Below are positions 44,857 to 53,032 of a DNA stretch of 64,000 bases, one piece after another. The notes below the pieces were generated by a model. The model saw only the letters and a program-made list of their open reading frames with translations, was not told where the DNA came from and ran no database searches. Source of the DNA: Palsa-883 sp963847615 (GTDB lineage: Bacteria > Pseudomonadota > Alphaproteobacteria > Acetobacterales > Acetobacteraceae); NCBI GenBank assembly GCA_963847615.1, contig CAWKAN010000019.1, positions 124,001 to 188,000 on the forward strand, written 5' to 3'. Within the stretch, counting starts at the first letter, position 1. Each line of letters begins with the position of its first letter. The translations under genes were made by a program, and so were the position numbers.

Positions 44857-46727
44857 GGCACAGCCTTGCGAAACGGAACGATCTTCAGGTCATCCACGCG
44901 ATCGGCGATGGCATCGACGATGAAGCGGGCGGTGATCGGCGTGCCGTCGTAGTGCAGCACGCGCACCAGCTTCGCCGGATCGATGTCGAGCTCGTTCACC
45001 AGCAGCGTGCGCAGTTGCGCATCGCGGTTCTGCTCGACCACGAACACCTGTTCGTGCGCCGCGATGAACGCCTTGACGTCGTCGTGGAACGGAAAGCCGC
45101 GCATGCGCAACAGGTCGAGGTGGACGCCGCGCCCGGCCAGGATCTCGTCGGCCTCGTTCATCGCCGGGCTGGTCGAGCCGTAATAGATCGCCCCCAGCCG
45201 GGTCGGCTGCTTCGCCTCGCGCATCGCCGGGCGCGGCACCAGGGACCGCGCGGTGTCGAACTTCTTCAGCAGCCGCTGCATGTTGTTGACGTAGGCGGCA
45301 CCTTCCTCGGTGTAGCGCGCGTAGCGATCCTTGGACGTGCCGCGGGTGAAATAGGCGCCGCGCGTCGGGTGCGTGCCGGGATAGGTGCGATAGGGGATGC
45401 CGTCGCCGTCCACATCCAGGTAGCGGCCGAAATCCTTGCCCGCCGAAAGCTCGGCCGCCGTCATCACCTTGCCGCGATCCAGCTTGCGGCTGTCGTCCCA
45501 GGCGAACGGCCTGGTCAGCCGCTCGTTCATGCCGATCTCCAGGTCCAGCATGACGAAGATCGGCGTCTGCAGCCGGTCGGCGAGATCGAACGCCAGCGCA
45601 CCGAATTCGAAGCACTCGTTCGGGTCTTCCGGGAACAGCAGCACGTGCTTGGTGTCGCCGTGGCTGGCATAGGCGCAGCTCAGCAGGTCGGTCTGCTGGG
45701 TCCGGGTCGGCATGCCGGTGGACGGGCCGGAGCGCTGCACGTCGAAGATCACCGCCGGGATCTCGGCGAAATACGCCAGGCCGAGGAATTCCTGCATCAG
45801 CGAGATGCCCGGGCCCGAGGTCGCGGTGAAGGCGCGCGCGCCGTTCCAGCCGGCACCGATCACCATGCCGATCGAGGCCAGCTCGTCTTCCGCCTGCACG
45901 ATGGCGAAGCGGTGCTGTTTTGTCTCGGGATCGACCCGGTAGCGGTTGCAGTAGCGGATGAACGCCTCGGGCAGCGAGGAGGACGGCGTGATCGGATACC
46001 AGGCGCAGACCGTCGCCCCGCCATACACCGCGCCCAGCGCCGCCGCGCTGTTGCCGTCGATGAAGATGCGGTCGCCGACCGCCTCGCTGCGGCGCAGGCG
46101 CAGCCCGATCGGGCAGGTCAGAGCGGCCTGCGCATGGTCGCGGCCCAGCTGCAACGCATGCAGGTTGGCGGCGATCAGCTTGTCACGGCCATGGAACTGC
46201 TCGCCCAGCAGCGCGCCGATCGTCGCCACATCCATGTCCAGCAGGGCCGACAGCGCGCCGAGATAGATGACGTTCTTGAACAACTGGCGTTGCCGCGAAT
46301 CGGTGTATTCGCGGTTGCAGATCTCGGTCAGCTTCAGGCTGAGCACGTTGATGTCGCGCCGGAATTTCGCCGGCGGGATCGGCCTGGTCGAATCGTAGAA
46401 CAGGTAGCCGCCGGGCACGACCTCGGCGACATCGCGGTCCCAGGTCTGCGGGTTCATCGCCACCATCAGGTCGACGCCGCCGCCGCGCGCGCCGAGATGC
46501 CCCGCCTCGTTGATCCGCACCTCGTACCAGGTCGGCAGGCCCTGGATGTTGGAGGGGAAGATGTTGCGCGGCGTCGCCGGAATGCCCATGCGCAACACCG
46601 CCTTCGCGAACAGCGTGTTGGCGCTGGCCGAGCCGGACCCGTTGACGTTGGCGAACTTGACGACGAAGTCGTTGACGCGCTCCAGGCGCGGTGCGCCGTC
46701 GGCGGTTACGCCGGTTGTAGACTGCAA
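44853..46727 (-). CDS. korA: 2-oxoacid:ferredoxin oxidoreductase alpha subunit, gamma-alpha fusion (KorA-like)
   Basis: About 624 residues. The first 190 residues are the gamma domain (VNDFVVKFANVNGSGSASAN, GIPATPRNIFPSNIQGLPTWYEVRI), the rest the alpha domain (NSAAALGAVYGGATVCAWYPITPSSSLPEAF, EDELASIGMVIGAGWNGARAFTATSGPGISLM). This is the fused form seen in KorAB of actinobacteria and alphaproteobacteria. No ATG fits; TTG 46727 has GGAG 8 nt upstream and overlaps the flavoprotein stop by 22 bp. Together with KorB it forms the catalytic heterodimer. Confidence 0.87.
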   Translation of the reverse strand: MQSTTGVTADGAPRLERVNDFVVKFANVNGSGSASANTLFAKAVLRMGIPATPRNIFPSNIQGLPTWYEVRINEAGHLGARGGGVDLMVAMNPQTWDRDVAEVVPGGYLFYDSTRPIPPAKFRRDINVLSLKLTEICNREYTDSRQRQLFKNVIYLGALSALLDMDVATIGALLGEQFHGRDKLIAANLHALQLGRDHAQAALTCPIGLRLRRSEAVGDRIFIDGNSAAALGAVYGGATVCAWYPITPSSSLPEAFIRYCNRYRVDPETKQHRFAIVQAEDELASIGMVIGAGWNGARAFTATSGPGISLMQEFLGLAYFAEIPAVIFDVQRSGPSTGMPTRTQQTDLLSCAYASHGDTKHVLLFPEDPNECFEFGALAFDLADRLQTPIFVMLDLEIGMNERLTRPFAWDDSRKLDRGKVMTAAELSAGKDFGRYLDVDGDGIPYRTYPGTHPTRGAYFTRGTSKDRYARYTEEGAAYVNNMQRLLKKFDTARSLVPRPAMREAKQPTRLGAIYYGSTSPAMNEADEILAGRGVHLDLLRMRGFPFHDDVKAFIAAHEQVFVVEQNRDAQLRTLLVNELDIDPAKLVRVLHYDGTPITARFIVDAIADRVDDLKIVPFRKAVP

Positions 46728-48502
46728 CTTGCATTCTCCGCATGCGCGATATCGAGAAGGAAGCGCTGCATGTCCCACGCACCGGTCGGGCAGCGCTCGG
46801 CGCACAGGCCGCAGTGAAGGCACACGTCCTCGTCCTTCACCATCACCCGCCCGGTCTTCAGGTCGCCCGAGACATACAGTTCCTGGGTCACATTCAGCGC
46901 CGGCGCCATCAGGCCGGCGCGCAGCGTGTCCTCATCGGCGTTGGAAGTGAAGGTGATGCAATCCACCGGGCAGATGTCGACGCAGGCATCGCATTCGATG
47001 CAGAGCTGGTCGGTGAACACCGTCTGCACGTCGCAGTTCAGGCAGCGCTCCGCCTCGGCAAAGGCAAGCTGCTCGTCGAAGCCCAGTTCGACCTCGGCGG
47101 TGATGTCGCGCAGCGCGACCGCCTTGTCGCGGTGTGGCACCTTGAAGCGCAGATCGAGCGAGATGGCGTTGTCGTAGCTCCACTCATGGATGCCCATCTT
47201 CTGCGAGGCGAGCGTCACGTGCGGCGGCGGGCGCTGCGTGATGTCGGCGCCCTGGCACAGCAGATGGATCGACAGCGCCGCCTGCTGGCCGTGCGCCACC
47301 GCCCAGATGATGTTCTTCGGGCCGAACGCGGCATCGCCACCGAAGAACACCCGCGGATGGCTGCACCCCATGGTGGCCTCGTCGACCACCGGCATGTTCC
47401 ATTTGTCGAAATCGATGCCGGCATCGCGCTCGATCCAGGGGAAGGCATTCTCCTGCCCGACCGCCACCAGCACGTCGTCGCACTCGTAGAACTGGTCCGC
47501 CTCGCCGGTCGGCACCAGGCGGCGGCGCTTCTTGTCGTCGTACTCGGCCTTGACCTTCTCGAAGGTCATCCCGACCAGCTTGCCGTCCTGGTGGACGAAG
47601 TCCTTCGGCACCAGGAAGTTCAGGATCGGAATGTCCTCGTGCATCGCGTCCTCCTTTTCCCAGGGGGACGCCTTCATTTCGTCGAAGCCGGAGCGCACGA
47701 TCACCTTCACGTCCTCGCCGCCGAGGCGGCGGGAAGAGCGGCAGCAATCCATCGCCGTGTTGCCGCCGCCCAGCACGATCACCCGCTTGCCGATGCTGGT
47801 GATGTGGCCGAAGGACACCGAGGACAGCCAATCGATGCCGATATGGATGTTCGCTGCGGCTTCCTGCCGCCCGGGGATGTCCAGATCGCGCCCGCGCGGC
47901 GCGCCGGAGCCGACGAAGATCGCGTCGTAGTTCTCCGCCAGCAGCGCCTTCATGCTGTCGATGCGCTGGCCGAGCCGCATCTCGAGACCCAGGTCGGCGA
48001 TATAGCCGACTTCTTCGTCGATCACCTCCTCCGGCAGGCGGAAGTGCGGGATCTGGCTGCGGATCATACCGCCGGCGCGCGGATCGGAGTTGTACACCAC
48101 ACAGTGATAGCCAAGCGGGGCAAGGTCGCGCGCCACGGTCAACGACGCCGGACCGGCACCGACCAGGGCAATGCGCTTTCCATTGTGCGACGCAGCAGGT
48201 TTCGGCAGGCGATCGCGAATGTCGCCCTTGTGGTCGGCGGCGACGCGCTTCAACCGGCAGATCGCCACCGGTTCCTTCTCGACGCGGCCACGCCGGCAGG
48301 CCGGCTCGCACGGCCGGTCGCAGGTCCGCCCGAGAATCCCCGGGAACACGTTGGAGCGCCAGTTGATCATGTAGGCGTCGGCATACCGGCCGGCGGCGAT
48401 GAGACGGATGTACTCCGGCACCGGCGTGTGCGCCGGACACGCGTATTGGCAATCCACAACCTTGTGGAAGTACTCCGGGTCCCGAATATCGGTCGGCTTC
48501 AA
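46706..48502 (-). CDS. FAD-dependent oxidoreductase with 4Fe-4S clusters (GltD-like, Kor partner)
   Basis: 598 residues. The N-terminus has a cluster-binding domain (CQYACPAHTPVPEYI, CDRPCEPACRRG), then the FAD domain (ALVGAGPASLTVARDLA) and NAD(P)H domain (VIVLGGGNTAMDC), as in glutamate synthase small subunits. It differs in a C-terminal ferredoxin-type part with CIECDACVDICPVDCI and CLHCGLCAERCPTGAW (two 4Fe-4S). Situated first in the korAB operon it probably passes electrons between ferredoxin and NAD(P). A true GltD is unlikely, because no GltB is near and GltD lacks the C-terminal ferredoxin. Confidence 0.85.
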   Translation of the reverse strand: MKPTDIRDPEYFHKVVDCQYACPAHTPVPEYIRLIAAGRYADAYMINWRSNVFPGILGRTCDRPCEPACRRGRVEKEPVAICRLKRVAADHKGDIRDRLPKPAASHNGKRIALVGAGPASLTVARDLAPLGYHCVVYNSDPRAGGMIRSQIPHFRLPEEVIDEEVGYIADLGLEMRLGQRIDSMKALLAENYDAIFVGSGAPRGRDLDIPGRQEAAANIHIGIDWLSSVSFGHITSIGKRVIVLGGGNTAMDCCRSSRRLGGEDVKVIVRSGFDEMKASPWEKEDAMHEDIPILNFLVPKDFVHQDGKLVGMTFEKVKAEYDDKKRRRLVPTGEADQFYECDDVLVAVGQENAFPWIERDAGIDFDKWNMPVVDEATMGCSHPRVFFGGDAAFGPKNIIWAVAHGQQAALSIHLLCQGADITQRPPPHVTLASQKMGIHEWSYDNAISLDLRFKVPHRDKAVALRDITAEVELGFDEQLAFAEAERCLNCDVQTVFTDQLCIECDACVDICPVDCITFTSNADEDTLRAGLMAPALNVTQELYVSGDLKTGRVMVKDEDVCLHCGLCAERCPTGAWDMQRFLLDIAHAENASCSLQPA

Positions 48503-48664
48503 GGCGGACTCCTCCCACCCGCGCGCCTGCTTCCGGCTGCGGCGGCTTCAACGGCGGCGTCTTCTGCCGCCTTCCCCCTCGTCTCGTCAACCGGGACGCT
48601 ACCGCCAATATGGGGTCCCATCAACCATCGCCAATGCGCCTGCTGCATATCGGCGGAGCAACCG

Positions 48665-48990
48665 CGCGAACGGCAGAAAGCCAGGGCTTCGCCCCGGACC
48701 CCACCAAGGGGCGCCGCCCGCCATGGTACCATTGGGAACCCCGCCAAGGGCGAGCCCTTGGAACCCTTCACTGGGAGTGGGTGAGGGGGAGGGGGCGTGT
48801 GGGCGAGGCGAAGGGGCACCGTCCGGCACGCCGGATGGCGCCCTTTCGCCTCGCCCACACGCCCCCTCCCCCTCACCCACTCCCAGTCATGGAGTTCCAG
48901 AGGCTTCGCCTCTGGTGGGGGTCCAGGGGGCAGCGCCCCCTGGCGGGGTCCGGGGCGGAGCCCCGGCTTGCTTCGTTCACGCGATGACGC
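48665..48990. repeat. Large GC-rich palindrome with CCATGGTACCATTGG core (copy 1)
   Basis: About 325 bp. It holds the GGTACC-centred core CCATGGTACCATTGGG at 48722, two arms GAGTGGGTGAGGGGGAGGGG/CCCCTCCCCCTCACCCACTC around 48773-48890, and outer arms GGGGCTTCGCCCCGG-like pairs. It lies in the divergent space between the Kor operon and the carboxyltransferase; no gene is supported here. Confidence 0.75.
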
Positions 48991-49002
48991 TGCCGGTATG
49001 TG

Positions 49003-50604
49003 TCATGGCCGCATCGCGAAGCGCGACGGCCCCGGCGTGCGCAGCGGCGCCGCCATATTGGCGAACTCGGTCAGCAGCGGGCGCGTTTCGCGCGGGTCGA
49101 TGATTTCCTCCACCCAGTAGGCCTCGGCGGTGCGCAGCGGCGAGCGCAGCGCGTTCAACCGTGCTTCGATCTCCGCCAGCTTGGCCGCCTTGTCCTCCGC
49201 GGCGTCGATTTCCGCGCGGTATGCCGCCTCGATCCCGCCCTCCAGCGGCAGCGATCCCCAGCTCGCCGACGGCCAGGCGTAGCGCACGCACAGATGGCCG
49301 ACCGGCTGGTGGCCCAGTCCGCCGACCCCGTAACAATTGCGCACGATCACGCTGCACCAGGGCACCGTGGTCTGGTTGATCGCGCTGAGCGCGCGCACGC
49401 CCCAGCGGATCACCGCGCTCGATTCCGCGGCGAGCCCCACCTGGAAGCCCGGGCAATCCACCAGGTGCACGATCGGCAAGTGGAACGTCTGCGCCAGGTC
49501 GACGAAGCGGATGATCTTCTGGCAGGCATCCGCGGTCCAGGCGCCGCCGTGGTACAGCGGATCGCCCGCCAGCAGCGCCACCGGCCAGCCGTCCAGCCGC
49601 ACCAGCGCGGTGATGACCGAGCGGCCGTAGCTTCTGCCGAGTTCGAACATGCTGTCGCGATCGACCAGCGCCTCGATGATCCGGCGCATGTGGTAGGCTT
49701 GCCGCTTGTCGTGCGGGATCGCCGAGATCAGGAAGTCCTCGCGCCGCCCGGGGTCGTCCCAGCCGCGCCCGCGCGGCGGCAGGTCCCAGACCGAGCTCGG
49801 CAGGTAGGACAGGAAGCGCCGCGCGGCGGCGAACGCGTCTTCCTCGGAATCGACGGCGTGGTCCACCGCGCCGCAGCCGAGCTGCACCTCCCAGCCGCCG
49901 AGTTCCTGCTTGGTGCGTGGCTCGCCCAGCCGTTCCACCACCGGTGGGCCGGCCACGAACACCGCCGAGATGTCCTTCACCATCACCGAGTAGTGGCTGG
50001 CCGCCAGCCGCGCCGCGCCGAGCCCGGCGACCGAGCCGAGTCCCAGCGCCACCACCGGCACCAGGCCCATGTTGTCGGCGACCAGGTCGAACGCGGTGGT
50101 CTCGGTCACCCCGCCCGGCAGGTTGGCGCGTCCGGTGGTTTCGATCGTCTTGACCGAGCCGCCGCCGCCGGAGCCTTCGACCAGGCGGATGATCGGCATG
50201 CGGAACTGTGCCGCCATCTGCTCCGACATCTTCGGCTTGGCCTTGATCGAGGCATCGGCCGAGCCGCCGCGCAGGGTGAAGTCGTCGCCGGCGATGACCA
50301 CCGGGCGGCCGTCCACCGTGCCGCGGCCGAACACGCAGTTGGCGGGCACGAACCCGGTGATGGTGCGCGCGTCCGGCGTGTAGCTGGCCTTGCCGGCGAT
50401 CGCGCCCAGCTCGCGGAAGGAGCCCGCGTCCAGCATGCGATCGACCCGCTCGCGGATCGTCAGCCGGCCGCCGGCGTGCTGGCGCGCCACGCGCTCCGCC
50501 CCGCCCATCTGCTTGGCGAGCGCGATGCGCGCGCGCAGCTCGGCGAGTTCCGGCTCCCAGCCGATCGGCGCGTCCGGTCGCGCGCCAAGCGTGTCGTCAG
50601 GCAT
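49003..50604 (-). CDS. Acyl-CoA carboxylase carboxyltransferase subunit
   Basis: 533 residues of the biotin-dependent carboxyltransferase superfamily (propionyl-, methylcrotonyl- or related acyl-CoA). N-half: RLTIRERVDRMLDAGSFREL, ASYTPDARTITGFVPANC, RPVVIAGDDFTLRGG, IIRLVEGSGGGGSVKT. C-half: RRIIEALVDRDSMFELGRSYG, IIRFVDLAQTFHLPIVHLVDCPGFQVG, GVGGLGHQPV. These are the two crotonase-like halves of the CT domain. No biotin carboxylase neighbour is present, so the substrate is uncertain. ATG 50604 is used; the longer open frame runs into the palindrome. Confidence 0.87.
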   Translation of the reverse strand: MPDDTLGARPDAPIGWEPELAELRARIALAKQMGGAERVARQHAGGRLTIRERVDRMLDAGSFRELGAIAGKASYTPDARTITGFVPANCVFGRGTVDGRPVVIAGDDFTLRGGSADASIKAKPKMSEQMAAQFRMPIIRLVEGSGGGGSVKTIETTGRANLPGGVTETTAFDLVADNMGLVPVVALGLGSVAGLGAARLAASHYSVMVKDISAVFVAGPPVVERLGEPRTKQELGGWEVQLGCGAVDHAVDSEEDAFAAARRFLSYLPSSVWDLPPRGRGWDDPGRREDFLISAIPHDKRQAYHMRRIIEALVDRDSMFELGRSYGRSVITALVRLDGWPVALLAGDPLYHGGAWTADACQKIIRFVDLAQTFHLPIVHLVDCPGFQVGLAAESSAVIRWGVRALSAINQTTVPWCSVIVRNCYGVGGLGHQPVGHLCVRYAWPSASWGSLPLEGGIEAAYRAEIDAAEDKAAKLAEIEARLNALRSPLRTAEAYWVEEIIDPRETRPLLTEFANMAAPLRTPGPSRFAMRP

Positions 50605-50734
50605 CGGCGTCTCGCCCCCATGCTGGTGCGCGCGCGCTGGTGTGTGCGTGTCGTTGCGGCCTGCGCAGCCGAGTCCTGACTCAGACCGGCCTTGCGGGCA
50701 ATGCCCGCCCGGCGGAGCCTCAGGGCAATCGGGT

Positions 50735-50850
50735 GAACGAAGCAAGGTCGGGGCTCCGCCCCGAACCCCACCAGGGGGCGTTGCCCCCCCATGGTACCAT
50801 TGGGGCCCCCACCAGAGGCAGCGGCCTCTGGACTCCATGACTGGGAGTGT
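50735..50850. repeat. GC-rich palindrome with CCATGGTACCATTGG core (copy 2)
   Basis: GGTCGGGGCTCCGCCCCGAA, CCACCAGGGGGCGTTGCCCCC, CCATGGTACCATTGGGG and ACCAGAGGCAGCGGCCTCTGG hairpins in a row. Sits between the divergent carboxyltransferase and enoyl-CoA hydratase genes. Confidence 0.75.
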
Positions 50851-50935
50851 GGGGAGGGGAAGGGGGATTGGCCGTGGCCGGGCGCGCGGGTTGCACTTAT
50901 ACAGGCGCCCTGCACAGCAACGGCGAGCGAAGCGC

Positions 50936-51721
50936 ATGGACGAACTGCTCTACGAGGTCCGCGACGACATCGGCTGGATCACCTTCAACCGCCCGGCGGC
51001 GCGCAACGCGCTGACCTTCGCGATGTATGAACGCCTCGCCGAGATCTGCGCCGCGCAGACCGCGGCGCCGAGCCTGCGCGCCCTGGTGCTGACCGGGGCG
51101 GGCGAGAAGGCGTTCGCCGCCGGCACCGATATCGGCCAGTTCCGCGACTTCGCCGGGCCGGAGGACGCGATCGCCTACGAGACGCGGCTGGGCCTGGTGT
51201 CGGACACCATCGAGCGTTGTCCGATCCCAATGATCGCCGCGCTGGCGGGCGCCTGCACCGGCGGCGGCGCCGGCATCGCCGCGTGCTGCGACATCCGCAT
51301 TGCCGCGGCCAACCTGCGGTTCGGTTTCCCGATCGCGCGCACGCTGGGCAATTGCCTGTCGATCGCCAACATCGCCCGGCTCTGCGCGCTGATCGGTCCG
51401 GCGCGGGTCAAGGAGAGCATCTTCACGGCCCGGTTGATCGCGGCCGAGGAGGCAAAATCCATCGGCCTGGTCAGCGAAATCCTGCCCGACCATGCCGCCC
51501 TGATGGCGCGCGCCGCCACCCTCGCGCGCACCATCGCCGACAACGCGCCGCTGACCTTGCGGGCCACCAAGGAAGCGGTGCGCCGCGTGCGCGACGGCGC
51601 CGCGGCCGGCGAGGCCGAGCCCGATCGGGACCTGATCCTGATGTGTTACCTGAGCCAGGATTTCCGCGAGGGGATGGAGGCGTTCCTCGGCAAGCGTCCG
51701 CCGGTTTGGCGCGGGGCGTGA
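50936..51721 (+). CDS. Enoyl-CoA hydratase/isomerase family protein
   Basis: 261 residues of the crotonase fold. ITFNRPAARNALTFAMYERL, LTGAGEKAFAAGTDIGQF (oxyanion A-A-G-x-D), CIGPIPMIAALAGACTGGGAGIAACCDIRIAAANLRFGFP, and the GLVSEI/A-x-x-x-I-A-x-x-A-P segment ATLARTIADNAPLTLRATKEA. The catalytic acid expected after GGG-x-x-L/I is less clear, so hydratase, isomerase or another crotonase reaction is open. Next to a carboxyltransferase and an SDR, it suggests a fatty-acid or branched-acid degradation cluster. Confidence 0.85.
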   Translation: MDELLYEVRDDIGWITFNRPAARNALTFAMYERLAEICAAQTAAPSLRALVLTGAGEKAFAAGTDIGQFRDFAGPEDAIAYETRLGLVSDTIERCPIPMIAALAGACTGGGAGIAACCDIRIAAANLRFGFPIARTLGNCLSIANIARLCALIGPARVKESIFTARLIAAEEAKSIGLVSEILPDHAALMARAATLARTIADNAPLTLRATKEAVRRVRDGAAAGEAEPDRDLILMCYLSQDFREGMEAFLGKRPPVWRGA

Positions 51722-51732
51722 CATCGCGCTAT

Positions 51733-51758
51733 CCCTGGCGAACGCCAGATCGCCAGGG
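51733..51758. terminator. Possible small hairpin between enoyl-CoA hydratase and SDR
   Basis: CCCTGGCG (51733-51740) and CGCCAGGG (51751-51758) form a perfect 8-bp stem with a 10-nt loop, ending 10 bp before the SDR start. No T-run follows, so it may be an attenuator or simply overlap the ribosome site (AGGGAG). Confidence 0.4.
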
Positions 51759-51767
51759 AGCGCCAAA

Positions 51768-52538
51768 ATGCCCAAGACCCCGGACTACTTCGTCGGCAAG
51801 ACGATCGCCATCACCGGCGCCGCCAGCGGCATCGGCCGCGCCACCGCGCTGATCTTCGCCCGCGAGGGCGCCAACGTGGTGTGCGCCGACCTCGATGCCG
51901 ACGGCGCGCGCCGCACCGCGGAGACCATCACCCAGCAAGGCCGCAAGGCGCTGGCGCTGCCCACCGACGTGACCAGGCGGGCGCAGGTCAACGACGCCAT
52001 CGCGCGCGCGATCGAAACGTTCGGCGCGGTGGATTTCCTGTTCAACTCGGCCGGCGCCGCGTTGCGGCGCTGCAACTTCCTTGAGATCGACGACGACCTG
52101 ATGGAGCGGACCTTCGATCTGAACGTGAAGGGAACGTTCTACGCGATGCAGGCGGTGTTGCCGCACATGCTGGCGAACGGCCACGGGGTGATCGTCAACG
52201 TCGCCTCGATGTCGCACAAGCGCGGCGGGGCGGGAGCCTCGGTGCACTACGCCGCGGCGAAGGGCGCGGTGCTGACCATGACGCTGGGCGTGGCGCGCGA
52301 GTTCGCCGATCGCGGCATTCGCTGCCTGTCGATCTCGCCCGGGCCGGTGAACACGCCGTTCGCGCGCGCCGCCGCCACCTCGCCCGAGCTGGTGGCAAAA
52401 TTCATCGCCGACGTGCCGATGAAGCGGATGGCGGAACCGGAGGAGATCGGCGAACTGGTGCTGTTCACCTGCTCCGACGCCTGTCCCTACATGACGGCGG
52501 ACACCATCTACGTGAACGGCGGCGGAGGGTGGCGGTAA
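51768..52538 (+). CDS. SDR family oxidoreductase
   Basis: 256 residues. ITGAASGIGRATALIFAREGANVVCADLDADG (NAD-preferring acidic residue after the second strand), FNSAGAALRR in the place of NNAG, catalytic SMSHKRGGAGASVHYAAAKGA (Ser and Y-x-x-x-K), SPGPVNTPFARAAA and the C-terminal MTADTIYVNGGGGW. AGGGAG lies 6 nt upstream of the ATG. It lies 46 bp after the enoyl-CoA hydratase in the same direction, so a 3-hydroxyacyl-CoA or related alcohol is a plausible substrate; this is context only. Confidence 0.87.
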   Translation: MPKTPDYFVGKTIAITGAASGIGRATALIFAREGANVVCADLDADGARRTAETITQQGRKALALPTDVTRRAQVNDAIARAIETFGAVDFLFNSAGAALRRCNFLEIDDDLMERTFDLNVKGTFYAMQAVLPHMLANGHGVIVNVASMSHKRGGAGASVHYAAAKGAVLTMTLGVAREFADRGIRCLSISPGPVNTPFARAAATSPELVAKFIADVPMKRMAEPEEIGELVLFTCSDACPYMTADTIYVNGGGGWR

Positions 52539-52611
52539 CGCCGCACCGTCGATCGGGCCAGGCGCGGTCGGGACAGCCTCGTGGCGGGATCTGGAGGTTC
52601 GATCTACAGTA

Positions 52612-52852
52612 ATACCAGGCGTCCGAATGATCGACTCTCCGGGCGTAGCCACATCGTCATGCCGGCCCCCGGGTCCGGCCGCAGGCCGGCCCGAGGACAG
52701 GCTCCGGCCGGCATCCACGACTGTGCTTGCTGCACGAAGGCAAGACGTGGATACCGGCCGGAGCCTGTCCTCGGGCCGGCCTGCGGCCGGACCCGGGGGC
52801 CGGCATGACGAGGGGGCGCCGCCGATGGGTCAATCCTTCGGATGCCTGGTAT
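52612..52852. repeat. Uninterrupted ATACCAGG element (empty-site reference for intron 1)
   Basis: Left end ATACCAGGCGTCCGAATGATCGACTC, right end complement ATACCAGGCATCCGAAGGATTGACC. The centre holds a long inverted repeat GCCGGCCCCCGGGTCCGGCC. Bases 52801-52820 read CGGCATGACGAGGGGGCGCC, the fused form of the intron 1 flanks. 241 bp long; no coding capacity. Confidence 0.88.
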
Positions 52853-52861
52853 AAGAATGAT

Positions 52862-52966
52862 TCACCACGGAGATAAGCAGAACACGGAGAAGGAAATCCA
52901 TTGCGCTGCGCGCGAAGTGCATTCACCGCCTTCTCCGTGTTCTGCTTAATCTCCGTGGTGAATATT
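52862..52966. repeat. ACACGGAG palindrome (second copy)
   Basis: Arms CACCACGGAGATAAGCAGAA(CACGGAGAAGG) and complement CCTTCTCCGTGTTCTGCTTA(ATCTCCGTGGTGAAT) around a short centre that includes GCGCGAAGTGC. It abuts the ATACCAGG element, as at the intron locus. It lies between the SDR gene and the convergent rseP end. Confidence 0.8.
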
Positions 52967-53032
52967 GCTTGCAGGTCATCCGCGGCCCCGAACGGTCAAT
53001 TTCGTGCCCCCTGCCCAGACGCCAACCACGTC

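Noticed and set aside
46706..48502. Glutamate synthase small subunit (gltD)
   Set aside because: Extra C-terminal ferredoxin clusters and the korAB neighbours fit a Kor electron-transfer partner better; no gltB nearby.
48610..48987. Frames across the GC palindrome that read as paired similar peptides
   Set aside because: The peptides are mirror readings of inverted DNA repeats, not genes.
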